DNA of 64,000 bases from JADKIH01 sp031367345 (GCA_031367345.1 JANLPR010000025.1:1-64000), one strand, 5' to 3'; shown: positions 1 through 8,699, numbered from the stretch's first letter. Numbers and translations are program-made. The notes: generated from the sequence alone by a model not told the origin.

Positions 1-600
1 GTGCGAAAGCTCATTCAGCCGCACGTAGCTGAATCAATTGGTTCAATGCGAGTAAAAAAATGTAAAGTCAACTGTGAGTGATTTTTTTTATCACTAATTA
101 CTACTCACCACTCACTAAGTAAAGCAGAATGCCGTTCGGAATTGAAAGTTGTTCATCGAAATTATTTCTTCCGCCTCACTAAACATTCTGCTTTGCGGTG
201 GTTTTTTTACTCACTAATCACCACTTACTACTCACTAAGTAAAGGTCATTGAAAGTTTGCTATCGAATTACCGACTGTCAAATTACGATTCTCAAATTAC
301 GACTCTCTGCTCGGCAGAATGTTGTGCGAAGGCAGGTGCGAAAGCTCATTCAGCCGCACATAGGTGAATCAATTGGTTCAATGCGAATAAAAAAATGTAA
401 AGTCAAGTGTGAGTGATTTTTTTTACTCACTAATTACTACTCACCATTCACTAAGTAAAGCAGAATGCCGTTCGGAATTAAAAGTTGCTCATCAAAATTA
501 TTTCTTCCGCCTCCCTAAACATTCTGCTTTGCGATCATTTTTTTACTCACTAATCACCACTTACTACTCACCTATTTATAGAGAACACTCACGCTAAACA
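1..600. repeat. Tandem 335-base intergenic repeat, two copies
   Basis: The segment starting GTGCGAAAGCTCATTCAGCC at base 1 starts again at 336, so the unit is about 335 bases; the second copy fades near 575. Copies differ by scattered substitutions. Each carries AGCAGAATG and, about 50 bases later, its exact inverse CATTCTGCT, which could form a hairpin. Each is flanked by stretches like ACTCACTAATCACCACTTAC. The left edge is cut by the window. A diverged third copy lies at 8700-8937. No credible gene is seen; the short open frame over 409-597 is repeat sequence. Confidence 0.85.
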
Positions 601-635
601 ATAAACTTAGCGGTTCATAAGTGCTAATTATTATT

Positions 636-1850
636 TCACGCTACATAATCACTCAAGTACGCAAATCGCTCGCTGAGTTTTCCGTTTTTTAGAATGCTTG
701 CTCTATCAATTAGTCCATCTTTATCTTCGCCAAACAAAGCCGGAAGTACACGTTCAATTAAGTGTTTACCGAATCCATCAGAAGCATCGCGTGGCAATTC
801 GCAGGGTAAATTATCGACTGCCATTATTGTAATCGCATTTTTATCGAACGCTCCTATAACTTTTTCTGTCATCGGATCATAGCCATAAAATGGTTCTTCG
901 ATGGTACTTGCCATACTGGTTGAAGGAATGCTTCCATCAATATCGCACGTAACATCTGCAATCACGCTAATATGAAAATCGGGATCACGCATTCTTGATT
1001 TTGAAAAAAGTATATCAGCTCTTGGATCCCAAAATGTAGCATGAATAAGCAAATCGGTTACTGCAACGAAGCTAAACGGATCGCTAAAGAAGCATCGATA
1101 ATCTGATGGATGATGATGGAAATCGTAACTACTAAAAGGCGACTGATCTTTCGATTCAAAATAGTCGTGTGAATGCAACTGAACATATACCGGTTCGCGA
1201 AAAGAGTAATTCAAAAATTCATACGGCGTTACTTTTCTCATATTCATTGCGCCCATGGTTTCACTGGCACCATTGGCCACTCTGCCTCCACCGGTAATCA
1301 CAATTTTTATATTCGGCATATTCGCTTTTTCTAACTCAGCGAATAACTCTTTTTTATCATGACATTCATAAGCCGGTTTTAACTCGAACATTTTATACTT
1401 CATTCCATACGCCCTAATTCCATTGTATGCTCCAACTATTCCGGCATACCTTCCGAATCCAATAATGCGATTCTCATTTTTATCGACTAAACATTCATAG
1501 TCGATCATTGTAATTCCCATTGCCATCAATTTTTGAATCAACTTTTTATTGTGAGGTTGTTTCTTGATCGTATGAGAAAAGAACAAATATTTTTTACCCA
1601 GTAATAATTCTTCTTTGGGAACTTCTTTTATTCCTATTAAAATATCACAATCATCTATTTTTTCTGAAAGCACAACACCGAGCGTTGAATACTCTTCGTC
1701 TTTATAAGCACGCCATGGGCTAGGCTGAACAATAAGCTCAACCTGAGGAAATTCATTGCTTATTTGTACACATTGTTCAGGTGTAAAGGCTACGCGCTTA
1801 TCATGAGGCACCTTACCTTCACGGATGATAGCAACTTTTATCTTATTCAT
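636..1850 (-). CDS. Saccharopine/alanine dehydrogenase-like NAD(P)-dependent oxidoreductase
   Basis: A cytoplasmic oxidoreductase of about 404 residues. The N-terminus (KVAIIREGKVPHDKRVAFTP) is the AlaDH/PNT-type N-terminal domain shared by alanine dehydrogenase and LYS1-type saccharopine dehydrogenase. A later VITGGGRVANGASE stretch is the glycine-rich nucleotide-binding turn of the Rossmann domain. LYS1-like proteins reversibly convert saccharopine to lysine and 2-oxoglutarate with NAD, but the true substrate here is not shown. An in-frame start exists 12 codons upstream, but the ATG at 1850 begins exactly where the family N-terminus begins. The gene is divergent from the next gene, with about 125 bases between the two starts. 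Class is fairly sure; substrate is open. Confidence 0.8.
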   Translation of the reverse strand: MNKIKVAIIREGKVPHDKRVAFTPEQCVQISNEFPQVELIVQPSPWRAYKDEEYSTLGVVLSEKIDDCDILIGIKEVPKEELLLGKKYLFFSHTIKKQPHNKKLIQKLMAMGITMIDYECLVDKNENRIIGFGRYAGIVGAYNGIRAYGMKYKMFELKPAYECHDKKELFAELEKANMPNIKIVITGGGRVANGASETMGAMNMRKVTPYEFLNYSFREPVYVQLHSHDYFESKDQSPFSSYDFHHHPSDYRCFFSDPFSFVAVTDLLIHATFWDPRADILFSKSRMRDPDFHISVIADVTCDIDGSIPSTSMASTIEEPFYGYDPMTEKVIGAFDKNAITIMAVDNLPCELPRDASDGFGKHLIERVLPALFGEDKDGLIDRASILKNGKLSERFAYLSDYVA

Positions 1851-1907
1851 AGAATCTATTCGGAGGCGGTAAAGGTAAACTTTCATTTCCGAATTCGTAG
1901 AGAAAAT

Positions 1908-1915
1908 TACCTTTG
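1908..1915 (+). promoter_or_regulatory. Candidate -7 element (TACCTTTG)
   Basis: TACCTTTG fits the Bacteroidota -7 consensus TAnnTTTG and lies 60 bases before the ATG at 1975. No good TTTG is seen at the -33 distance, so this is only a candidate promoter for the coiled-coil gene and trmD. Confidence 0.35.
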
Positions 1916-1974
1916 TGTCGACAACCGAAAGGTATTGTCATTAATTTTTGCGTTATTTAATTAAAAATTATCAC

Positions 1975-2862
1975 ATGAAATTTTTTACACTAGTAATTGT
2001 ATTGACAAGCTTCTTGGCAAAGGCACAAGATTCATTACAAGTAACAGAGCAAAATAAATCGTTTTCTTTAGGAACTAGAAACGCATTTATTCTTGAAATT
2101 CCTCAAGCAACGGTTAAGAACACAAAAAGCGATTGGAAAAGTTATTTGCGTTCGAATACGAAAAGAAGTGTATCAGAAAAAGACGGTGAATTGATATTGC
2201 CTAAAGGAACAATTACTGATATAACTTCCGATTCTGTAACCGTTTTTATCACTGTAACTTCCGCCGGACCAAAATCTATTCTAACTGTTTTCTTTTTAAA
2301 AAATGATTCGAGTTATATAAGTAGTTCAACCAACACTTCGGAAGCCAATGCTGCTTCTTTTTTCATGAGAAAATTTGGAATCTCAGAATATAAAAATGCA
2401 GTTCTAATTGAATTAAAACAAGAGATAAAAAAGTCAGATGATTTAGAAAAAAAAGTGTCGAATTTGGAGTCTGAAAACGAGAATTTTAGAAAAAAAATAG
2501 ACCAAAACGATCGCTTTGTTTCCAGAACAAGAGACGATATAAAAGCGAATGAAGCCGATCAAGTTTTGAAATCTAATAATATCGTCGAACAAAAAACATT
2601 GCTCAATCATTTCACCGGAACTGCCGAACAATTAAAAATTGAGGATAAGAAATTGAAAAGCATGACAAAAGAATTAGAAAAATTGAGAGATAATAAAGAC
2701 AAATCACTAGACAAAATAAGCGGTCGACAAAGTGATAATCGTGACTATCAAAAGAGCATCGATAAAAACTTAAGCGAAACGATTCCTGCAGCGAAAGGTG
2801 AAGTTTCTCAACAGAAATTTGTTGTTACAGCAATTCAAAACAAACTGACAAACATCAAATGA
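1975..2862 (+). CDS. Secreted coiled-coil protein of unknown function
   Basis: About 295 residues. The N-terminus MKFFTLVIVLTSFLAKAQ is a clear signal peptide with the Ala-Gln cleavage end common in this phylum. The first ~135 mature residues are compact and beta-rich in appearance. The rest, from about residue 145, is highly charged Lys/Glu/Asp/Asn sequence typical of a long coiled coil. Expected location is periplasm or outer-membrane side. The TTG 9 codons upstream is rejected because the ATG at 1975 gives a clean signal peptide. Its stop overlaps the trmD start (ATGA), so the two are probably co-transcribed and translationally coupled. I recognise no family. Confidence 0.75.
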   Translation: MKFFTLVIVLTSFLAKAQDSLQVTEQNKSFSLGTRNAFILEIPQATVKNTKSDWKSYLRSNTKRSVSEKDGELILPKGTITDITSDSVTVFITVTSAGPKSILTVFFLKNDSSYISSSTNTSEANAASFFMRKFGISEYKNAVLIELKQEIKKSDDLEKKVSNLESENENFRKKIDQNDRFVSRTRDDIKANEADQVLKSNNIVEQKTLLNHFTGTAEQLKIEDKKLKSMTKELEKLRDNKDKSLDKISGRQSDNRDYQKSIDKNLSETIPAAKGEVSQQKFVVTAIQNKLTNIK

Positions 2863-3539
2863 GAATAGATATACTTTCAGTAGTACCTGATTTGTTGGTA
2901 AGCCCATTCTCACATTCCATTTTGAAGCGAGCAATAGCTGGCGGAATTGCAGAAGTTCATGTGCACAATATCAGAGATTGGTCGACCAATAAACACAAAG
3001 CCGTTGACGATTACCAATATGGCGGAGGAGCCGGAATGGTAATGATGATTGAACCAATCGTTGCATGCATAGAAGAGCTGGCGAAACAACGCACTTACGA
3101 CGAAATAATTTATATGAGTCCGGATGGTGAATTGTTTGATCAGCCAATGGCCAATAAGATGTCGATGAAAAAGAATTTGATTTTCCTGTGTGGCCATTAC
3201 AAAGGAGTTGACGAGCGAGTGAGAGCGAGTTTTGTGACGAGAGAAATTTCCATTGGGAATTATGTTCTCTCAGGTGGAGAATTAGCAGCAGCGGTAATAG
3301 CAGATGCATTAATTCGATTGTTGCCCGGTGTTCTGAATGATGAAACCTCCGCCCTATCAGACAGCTTTCAAGACAATTTATTGGCGCCTCCTGTCTTTAC
3401 AAGGCCGGCAGAATTTAGAGGAATGAAAGTACCCGATGTTTTATTGTCGGGCCATGCCAAAGAGATTGAAAATTGGCGGTATGAACAATCGGTGCAACGA
3501 ACCAAAGAAAGAAGGCCCGAATTATTGAAAAATCAATAA
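2859..3539 (+). CDS. trmD: tRNA (guanine-N1-)-methyltransferase TrmD
   Basis: Methylates N1 of G37 next to the anticodon using S-adenosylmethionine, preventing frameshifting. At 226 residues it is near the usual bacterial length. Family signatures are visible in order: MRIDILSVVPDLL at the N-terminus, YQYGGGAGMVMMIEPI near residues 52-67, LCGHYKGVDERV near 110 and EISIGNYVLSGGELAA near 130, the last two building the SPOUT trefoil-knot SAM site. The start overlaps the preceding stop by four bases. rplS follows after 81 bases with its own promoter; trmD next to rplS is the common bacterial arrangement. Confidence 0.97.
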   Translation: MRIDILSVVPDLLVSPFSHSILKRAIAGGIAEVHVHNIRDWSTNKHKAVDDYQYGGGAGMVMMIEPIVACIEELAKQRTYDEIIYMSPDGELFDQPMANKMSMKKNLIFLCGHYKGVDERVRASFVTREISIGNYVLSGGELAAAVIADALIRLLPGVLNDETSALSDSFQDNLLAPPVFTRPAEFRGMKVPDVLLSGHAKEIENWRYEQSVQRTKERRPELLKNQ

Positions 3540-3547
3540 GATTATTA

Positions 3548-3577
3548 TTTGCGGTATTGAATATTTATCTATATTTG
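3548..3577 (+). promoter_or_regulatory. Bacteroidota-type promoter of rplS
   Basis: TTTG at 3548-3551 and TATATTTG at 3570-3577 are separated by 18 bases, matching the phylum promoter TTTG-N18/19-TAnnTTTG. Expected transcription start is near 3583, leaving a leader of roughly 37 bases before the rplS ATG. Confidence 0.7.
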
Positions 3578-3620
3578 CGGTCCGATTTCGGGCTGAACCG
3601 AATCGAAAACAATCATTATC

Positions 3621-3968
3621 ATGGACTTAGTGAAATTTGCGGAAGAACAAATAAATGAAAAACGCGAAACTCCTGAATTTAAAGCCGGTGATACAGTAAC
3701 TGTATTCTACAAAATCATCGAGGGAAATAAAGAACGTATCCAGCAATACCAAGGCGTTGTGCTACAACGTAAGGGTTCGGGAGTTACACAAACATTTACA
3801 GTACGGAAGATCTCCAACGGCGTTGGTGTAGAGCGTATTTTTCCACTTTCATCGCCAAAGATCGACAAGATCGTGGTAGACAAAAGAGGTATTGTTCGTC
3901 GTGCCCGTATCTTCTATTTACGCGGTATCAGTGGTAAAAAAGCACGTATCAAAGAAAAGAAAGCATAA
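3621..3968 (+). CDS. rplS: 50S ribosomal protein L19
   Basis: Structural protein of the large ribosomal subunit at the subunit interface. The 115 residues show the L19 core: AGDTVTVFYKIIEGNKERIQ, then GVGVERIFPLSSPKIDKIVV and the basic tail RRARIFYLRGISGKKARIKE. Length matches the family. It has its own promoter and is closed by an intrinsic terminator 27 bases after the stop. Confidence 0.98.
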   Translation: MDLVKFAEEQINEKRETPEFKAGDTVTVFYKIIEGNKERIQQYQGVVLQRKGSGVTQTFTVRKISNGVGVERIFPLSSPKIDKIVVDKRGIVRRARIFYLRGISGKKARIKEKKA

Positions 3969-3994
3969 TTTCTATTTTCTAAAAAAGCATAAGA

Positions 3995-4024
3995 GACTAC
4001 CTTTTTGGGTGGTCTTTTTTTTTT
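3995..4024 (+). terminator. Intrinsic terminator of rplS
   Basis: AGACTACC (3995-4002) pairs with GGTGGTCT (4009-4016) with one G-U pair, followed by a run of eight T. It sits directly before the repeat array. Confidence 0.85.
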
Positions 4025-4735
4025 CGAGAATCGGAGGTCGTGAATCGTAATTTGTAAATCGTAAATCGTAATTTGTGGTTTATGGTTTTTGATTTAACTC
4101 CCTACAAACTGAACTAATTTTTCAGCGGTTTTCTGCGGTTTCTGCGGGAGAATAATCACAGCATTTTTTTTGCCCACAGAAACCACAGATTTTTTTTTCG
4201 AGAATCGGAGGTCGTGAATCGTAATTTGTAAATCGTGAATCGTAATTTGTGGTTTATGGTTTTTGATTTAACCCCCTACAAACTGAACTAATTTTTCTGC
4301 GGTTTTCTGCGGTTTTCTGAGGTTTCTGCGGGAGAATATTCACAGCATTTTTTTTGCCCACAGAAACCGCAGATTTTTTTTTCGAGAATCGGAGGTCGTG
4401 AATCGTAATTTGTGAATCGTGAATCGTAATTTGTGGTTTATGGTTTTTGATTTAACTCCCTACAAACTGAACTAATTTTTCTGCGGTTTTCTGCGGTTTC
4501 TGCGGGAGAATAATCACAGCATTTTTTTTGCCCACAGAAACCACAGATTTTTTTTTCGTGAATCGGAGGTCGTGAATCGTAATTTGTAAATCGTGAATCG
4601 TAATTTGTAGTTTATGGTTTTTGATTTAACCCCCTACAAACTGAACTAATTTTTCTGCGGTTTTCTGCGGTTTCTGCGGGAGAATAATCACAGCATTTTT
4701 TTTGCCCACAGAAACCACAGATAAGCGCAGATTTT
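4024..4735. repeat. Four-copy tandem repeat, unit 174 bases, with hairpin potential
   Basis: Four near-identical units begin near 4025, 4199, 4383 and 4557 (spacings 174, 184, 174; the second unit has one extra CTGCGGTTTT-like block of 10 bases). Each unit has a heptamer-phased part (GTGAATC, GTAATTT, GTAAATC), a spacer, then CTGCGGTTTCTGCGGG followed about 25 bases later by CCCACAGAAACCACAG. These two can pair over 16 bases; read on the minus strand the two imperfect positions become G-U pairs. The fourth unit runs into CAGATAAGCGCAG and stops. The array fills the gap between rplS and the convergent CoA-binding gene. No plausible gene is seen within it. Confidence 0.9.
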
Positions 4736-4783
4736 TTCCAAAAAATTTTGAATTCTGAATTTTATCCTTTGCCCAATCACCTA

Positions 4784-5149
4784 TCAGTACTGCCCGGTAT
4801 TTAGCATCACCAACGTGCACGCCTCGATATTTTCAATACCTTTTTTGGCTGCAAGTTTTTCCAGCTCCTGATTTTCGGCTCCGGGATTGTAGATAATTCG
4901 TTTGGGATGGAGCGACAAAATATAGTCGTAAAATCCCTTCTGATTATTGGCCGATAAGTACATTGTCACGGTTTCAATATCTTCAAATGACGGCATACCT
5001 GTTTCTATTATGACTCCCGACACTTCCCCTTCCCGCCTTCCAACGGCAGCAACTAACTCCCCATTGCGAACCAAACTCCTAATAGCCATATTGGAATATC
5101 GTTCCGTTTTTTCGGAAGCTCCTAACACCAATGTTCTCCTCTTTTCCAT
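4784..5149 (-). CDS. CoA-binding domain protein (YccU-like)
   Basis: A single-domain cytoplasmic protein of 121 residues. It has the CoA-binding Rossmann fold: RTLVLGASEKTERYSNMAIR at the N-terminus (glycine-containing loop and ligand contact), a central RIIYNPGAEN stretch, and the closing EACTLVMLNTGQY, typical of small CoA_binding_2 proteins. Members bind CoA, but their physiological role is mostly undefined. It lies 22 bases downstream of the MFS transporter stop on the same strand, so the two may be co-transcribed. Confidence 0.8.
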   Translation of the reverse strand: MEKRRTLVLGASEKTERYSNMAIRSLVRNGELVAAVGRREGEVSGVIIETGMPSFEDIETVTMYLSANNQKGFYDYILSLHPKRIIYNPGAENQELEKLAAKKGIENIEACTLVMLNTGQY

Positions 5150-5171
5150 ATCACTAATTTACTTTAATTAA

Positions 5172-6452
5172 CTACATTATTTCTATGTATTTCAAATCTT
5201 TATGATACGTCTCCTCCATCCTACTTAAAGCAAAAAATGCAATTACAAGTGCAAAAAATCCGACGATCAAACAACTGTTTACCAATGAAAGATCGAGCGA
5301 ACGGCGGAAGAAATTTAGTAAAAAAGTAAGTAAGACGAGCGAACCACGAACGAAATTAGGAACCGTGGTTGTAACCGTAGAGCGAATATTTGTTCCAAAT
5401 TGTTCGGAAGCAACGGTGACAAAAACGGCCCAGTAGCCGGCCGATAAACCAAGCAAAGCACAGATCCAATAAAAGAGCGTCGGACTAATTTCTTTGGCAA
5501 AAAGATAGACAGGTACAAAAATGGTGGTAAGAACGAGATATAAGAAAATGATCTTTTTCCTGCTTTTAAAAACCTGACTTAAATACCCGCTCATAAAATC
5601 GCCAAAGGAAGTTCCCAGGTAAAAGAACATCACAGCATTTCCGGTATTGACATTCACTATTCCTTTTTCGGCGCAAATATCTTTTGCAAGCGCGATCAGA
5701 ATTCCAATCATAAACCAAATTGGAACGCCGATTGCGATACAATTGAAGTATTTTTTTCTCCGTTCATATTGGCTGAAGAGTTTGAAAAAATTACCCTTCG
5801 AAACAACATCCGTCTCGAGGGAACGATACATGTGACTTTCATAAGCACCGAATCGGAGAACCAACAAGAACAATCCTAATACACCACCGATAATATAAGC
5901 TACTTGCCAGTTGAGCAACTCATGACCGGTAATCCTGTTGAGTACGCCGGAAAAAAGATCACCATGTTTAGCCACCAGATTAGCCACGACAGCGCCAAGC
6001 ACCCCAAACGACACAACGATCATGGTTCCATATCCGCGATGTTTCTGCGTCATCGTTTCGCTCACTAAAGTAATACCAGCTCCCAGTTCACCTGCGAGTC
6101 CTATTCCGGCAATAAATCGTAGCACGGCATAGGAATGTAAATCAGTTACAAAAGCATTAGCAAGATTGGCTATTGAGTAAAGGAGAATAGATCCGAAGAG
6201 TACAGACACGCGTCCTTTGCGATCGCCCAAAATGCCCCAGAGAATACCTCCTATCAGCATGCCAATCATTTGCCAATTCATTAATGCCAAACCTGCATCA
6301 GTGAGAGCTTGTCCGCTGAGCCCTAGCGATTCGAGCGAGGGATTCTTAATTACTTGAAAAAGAATGAGGTCGTAAATATCGACGAAGTAACCTAAAGCGG
6401 CTACGACAACAATAATATTTAGCGGCGAGGTGATTGCATTTTTTTGTGCCAT
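5172..6452 (-). CDS. MFS transporter (metabolite/H+ symporter type)
   Basis: An inner-membrane carrier of about 426 residues with roughly twelve hydrophobic segments. The first cytoplasmic loop holds GILWGILGDRKGRVSVLFGS, the G-x3-D-R-x-G-R/K motif A of the major facilitator superfamily; GIGLAGELGAGITLV in segment 4-5 is like the metabolite:H+ symporter and sugar-porter branches. The substrate cannot be told. The ATG at 6452 is preferred to an upstream TTG. No regulator is adjacent; the CoA-binding gene follows closely. Confidence 0.85.
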   Translation of the reverse strand: MAQKNAITSPLNIIVVVAALGYFVDIYDLILFQVIKNPSLESLGLSGQALTDAGLALMNWQMIGMLIGGILWGILGDRKGRVSVLFGSILLYSIANLANAFVTDLHSYAVLRFIAGIGLAGELGAGITLVSETMTQKHRGYGTMIVVSFGVLGAVVANLVAKHGDLFSGVLNRITGHELLNWQVAYIIGGVLGLFLLVLRFGAYESHMYRSLETDVVSKGNFFKLFSQYERRKKYFNCIAIGVPIWFMIGILIALAKDICAEKGIVNVNTGNAVMFFYLGTSFGDFMSGYLSQVFKSRKKIIFLYLVLTTIFVPVYLFAKEISPTLFYWICALLGLSAGYWAVFVTVASEQFGTNIRSTVTTTVPNFVRGSLVLLTFLLNFFRRSLDLSLVNSCLIVGFFALVIAFFALSRMEETYHKDLKYIEIM

Positions 6453-6543
6453 AGTTCGCAACAAATTTAGTATTGATATTCAAGCAACAAAGGGGGAGTG
6501 ATGAAAAAAAATAACAAAATGCAAGAAAAATGCGCAATTAGAA

Positions 6544-6573
6544 TTTGTCAGAATAGAATTTATACTACTTTTG
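6544..6573 (+). promoter_or_regulatory. Promoter of tRNA-Ser
   Basis: TTTG (6544-6547), an 18-base spacer and TACTTTTG (6566-6573) match the Bacteroidota sigma-ABfr-type consensus. The predicted start of transcription falls at or just before the mature tRNA 5' end at 6579. Confidence 0.75.
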
Positions 6574-6578
6574 CCCTC

Positions 6579-6665
6579 GGAGAGTTGGCAGAGCGGTCGA
6601 TTGCGGCAGTCTTGAAAACTGTTGAGGTGTTACAGCCTCCTGGGGTTCGAATCCCTAACTCTCCG
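6579..6665 (+). tRNA. tRNA-Ser(UGA)
   Basis: Class II tRNA of 87 bases. The acceptor arm GGAGAGT pairs with ACTCTCC (6658-6664), with discriminator G at 6665. The anticodon loop CTTGAAA carries TGA (6613-6615) on a five-pair stem (one G-U). A long variable arm typical of serine tRNA follows, then the T arm with GGTTCGAATCC. The 3' CCA is not encoded. It reads UCA and related serine codons. Confidence 0.97.
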
Positions 6666-6678
6666 CTTCAAAAATCAG

Positions 6679-6706
6679 ATGCCTCATTTAATGGGGCATT
6701 TTTTTT
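6679..6706 (+). terminator. Intrinsic terminator of tRNA-Ser
   Basis: ATGCCTCAT (6679-6687), loop TTA, ATGGGGCAT (6691-6699), then a T run. Nine pairs with one G-U. Confidence 0.85.
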
Positions 6707-6727
6707 GTCTTTATTTTTTAGTAAGAT

Positions 6728-6911
6728 GTAATTTGAGAATGGTAATTTGAGAGTTGAAATTTGGGGGTTGTAATTTCAGAATTGTAATTTGAGAGTTGTA
6801 ATTTGAGAGTTGTAATTTGAGAGTTGTAATTTGAGAGTTGTAATTTGAGAGTTGTAATTTGAGAATTGTAATTTTTAAGAATTGTGATTCGAAAATTGTA
6901 ATTCGAGAGTT
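6728..6911. repeat. 14-base minisatellite (GTAATTTGAGAGTT), about 13 units
   Basis: Units start at 6728, 6742, 6756, 6770, 6784, 6798, 6812, 6826, 6840, 6854 and 6868, then 6884 (two bases inserted) and 6898. The centre is nearly perfect GTAATTTGAGAGTT and the ends are more mutated. Each unit is two heptamers. Open frames across it are artefacts of the repeat. No gene or further signal is visible up to 7038. Confidence 0.95.
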
Positions 6912-7038
6912 GAAAATGTGCTTGTAATACATTTTGCATGAGAGTAAATTCATTACCGTCATTCAGTCCTAGGCGTGTGTACTTAAGTTTAAAATTGCAC
7001 CATTTAGCTTATATTTCTGTTAGGAGCAATCGGTTACA

Positions 7039-8619
7039 TTATTTCACTTCCAACAAATCAAACTTATAAGATTTACTTGCACTGGTCATATTGTTAAAGT
7101 CTGTAAGTGGAATTAAAAATCCTCCGTTGATGGTGAGGAAATCACCAAGTAGCAATTCAGAGCTTTTCTTTTCGTTTAATGAACCGGAATAAACATTTGT
7201 TACACCTTTAATCGAAAACTCAGAAATCAACAAATCGTTTTTTTCTTTTCGTGCCGATTCAATAGTCTCCTTATAGTTTTCAAATATTGTAGAGCCAATT
7301 TCATTCGTTTCTGGCAAGCCTGTACTTAAATAAGACTTCCCATTTTTTGAGTATAATTGAATTTCATGTTTTCCACCTCCAACTTGTCGTGAATTAGATG
7401 CCACTGATCCTGACCAATTCATTCCGTCATTTGAGAGCGAGAAAAACAAATCATCGTAACGATCGATTAATAATGTAAGATCGTTGTATCCTGAAGGTTT
7501 AAACACATTAGCACAAACTAAGAACGCTCCGTTTTGATTGATGATTTGATTTATGCAGTAATCGTAATCAAATGGGTTTTTCACTTTTCCAATGGCTTTA
7601 ATACATGACTCCATCTTCGAATCAAAGTAATTTACCTTCATAGAAATTGATTTAAAGTCTGATTTCTGTATGGTATTTATGAATATCCCACTTTTATTTT
7701 GCTGAATATCTTTTAGCAGACCAACGACAACAACTTTATCTGTTCCGGAAAATTCGTATGAAATTTCATTTGCATTTTCAATAAGTTGAATTCCATAATC
7801 CCCTAGATTCAATGTCTTCAATCTAGCAAATAAAAACGAATTTGAAATTTGATTGAGGTTAGCATTTAATTCTGTGCATTTAGGAATGTTCCCTTTGCTT
7901 TCAATTGTACAAAAGATATTGCGAGGAACTTCCGAATTTTGATATGAAGCCAAATAAAATAAATTTCCATTATCATCAACTCGATAATTGTAGGAAATTA
8001 GTTGATTTCCATTATACATATTTTGAATCGACTTTCCCCAAATCTTTTTATAGCCATTCATATCCAATAAAATTGCACTTACTTCTTCTGGCTTTTTCTT
8101 GTCTTGCATTTTATTTACAACTAACAATTTCGACCCATCGGGAGAAAAGGAAAAAAAGAATTTTCTTTTAGCAAATTCCATCATCGATATATTGATTCTG
8201 GCATCTTTTGTTGGAGAATTAGTAACTTCTCCTGATGATGAAATTGTCTTTATATTTATTGTTTTAGTTTTATCGCTCTTTTCCCAAGTTGAATAAAGAA
8301 TAATCACTTTCCCATTTACAAAATATGCTCCTTCAAATGGTTCCGACGAAACATTTAACGAGAAATCTTTCGACCATATTTTAGTAAGCGTAGAATTGTC
8401 AAATTTCTGAACAATAAATTTTTCCATCATTCCAATTCCGCTACTGGAATTTAAAACATAAAATCCTTCATTATCAGATCCAAGAATTTTTCTTAGCTGT
8501 TCATTTCGTTCAAAATTATTTTCATGCCCACTTTTAATAATCATGTTGTTTTGGGCACCAACAGATAAACTAATTAGTGAAAATAGAATAATTAGGAATA
8601 TGTTATTTTTAAGCTTCAT
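7039..8619 (-). CDS. Secreted protein of unknown function, 526 residues
   Basis: MKLKNNIFLIILFSLISLSVGAQ is a signal peptide ending in the Ala-Gln cleavage form usual here. The remainder has regular short beta-strand-like stretches such as KFFFSFSPDGSKLLVVNKMQ and NLFYLASYQNSE, as in secreted beta-propeller-like proteins. No type A or B sorting tail is seen, so it may stay in the periplasm. I recognise no named family. The ATG at 8619 is chosen because the eleven residues before it would spoil the signal peptide. It stands alone between a minisatellite and a repeat remnant. Confidence 0.7.
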   Translation of the reverse strand: MKLKNNIFLIILFSLISLSVGAQNNMIIKSGHENNFERNEQLRKILGSDNEGFYVLNSSSGIGMMEKFIVQKFDNSTLTKIWSKDFSLNVSSEPFEGAYFVNGKVIILYSTWEKSDKTKTINIKTISSSGEVTNSPTKDARINISMMEFAKRKFFFSFSPDGSKLLVVNKMQDKKKPEEVSAILLDMNGYKKIWGKSIQNMYNGNQLISYNYRVDDNGNLFYLASYQNSEVPRNIFCTIESKGNIPKCTELNANLNQISNSFLFARLKTLNLGDYGIQLIENANEISYEFSGTDKVVVVGLLKDIQQNKSGIFINTIQKSDFKSISMKVNYFDSKMESCIKAIGKVKNPFDYDYCINQIINQNGAFLVCANVFKPSGYNDLTLLIDRYDDLFFSLSNDGMNWSGSVASNSRQVGGGKHEIQLYSKNGKSYLSTGLPETNEIGSTIFENYKETIESARKEKNDLLISEFSIKGVTNVYSGSLNEKKSSELLLGDFLTINGGFLIPLTDFNNMTSASKSYKFDLLEVK

Positions 8620-8699
8620 AAGTAATATTTTTCGATTGTTAAATTTTTGCACTTCAATTGGAAAATTAAATTTGAGCCAAATATATAAAATAATTACGA

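Noticed and set aside
409..597. Short open frame of 62 codons
   Set aside because: It lies wholly in the 335-base repeat and translates its Leu/Ser/Tyr-rich motif words; no start signal or family likeness.
2910..3309. Minus-strand open frames over trmD
   Set aside because: They are antisense to a certain gene, and the two frames overlap each other.
4024..4735. CRISPR or rRNA-spacer-like array
   Set aside because: The 174-base units are identical throughout, with no unique spacers and no RNA gene likeness.
4626..4820. Open frame of 64 codons before the CoA-binding gene end
   Set aside because: It overlaps the repeat array and the 3' end of the CoA-binding gene in another frame; composition follows the repeat.
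6728..6911. Possible CRISPR array
   Set aside because: Units are contiguous 14-mers without spacers, and no cas gene is in the window.
6711..6962. Open frames with NYNSQIT-type protein repeats
   Set aside because: They arise from the 14-base minisatellite, whose unit is not a multiple of three and which reads similarly in several frames.
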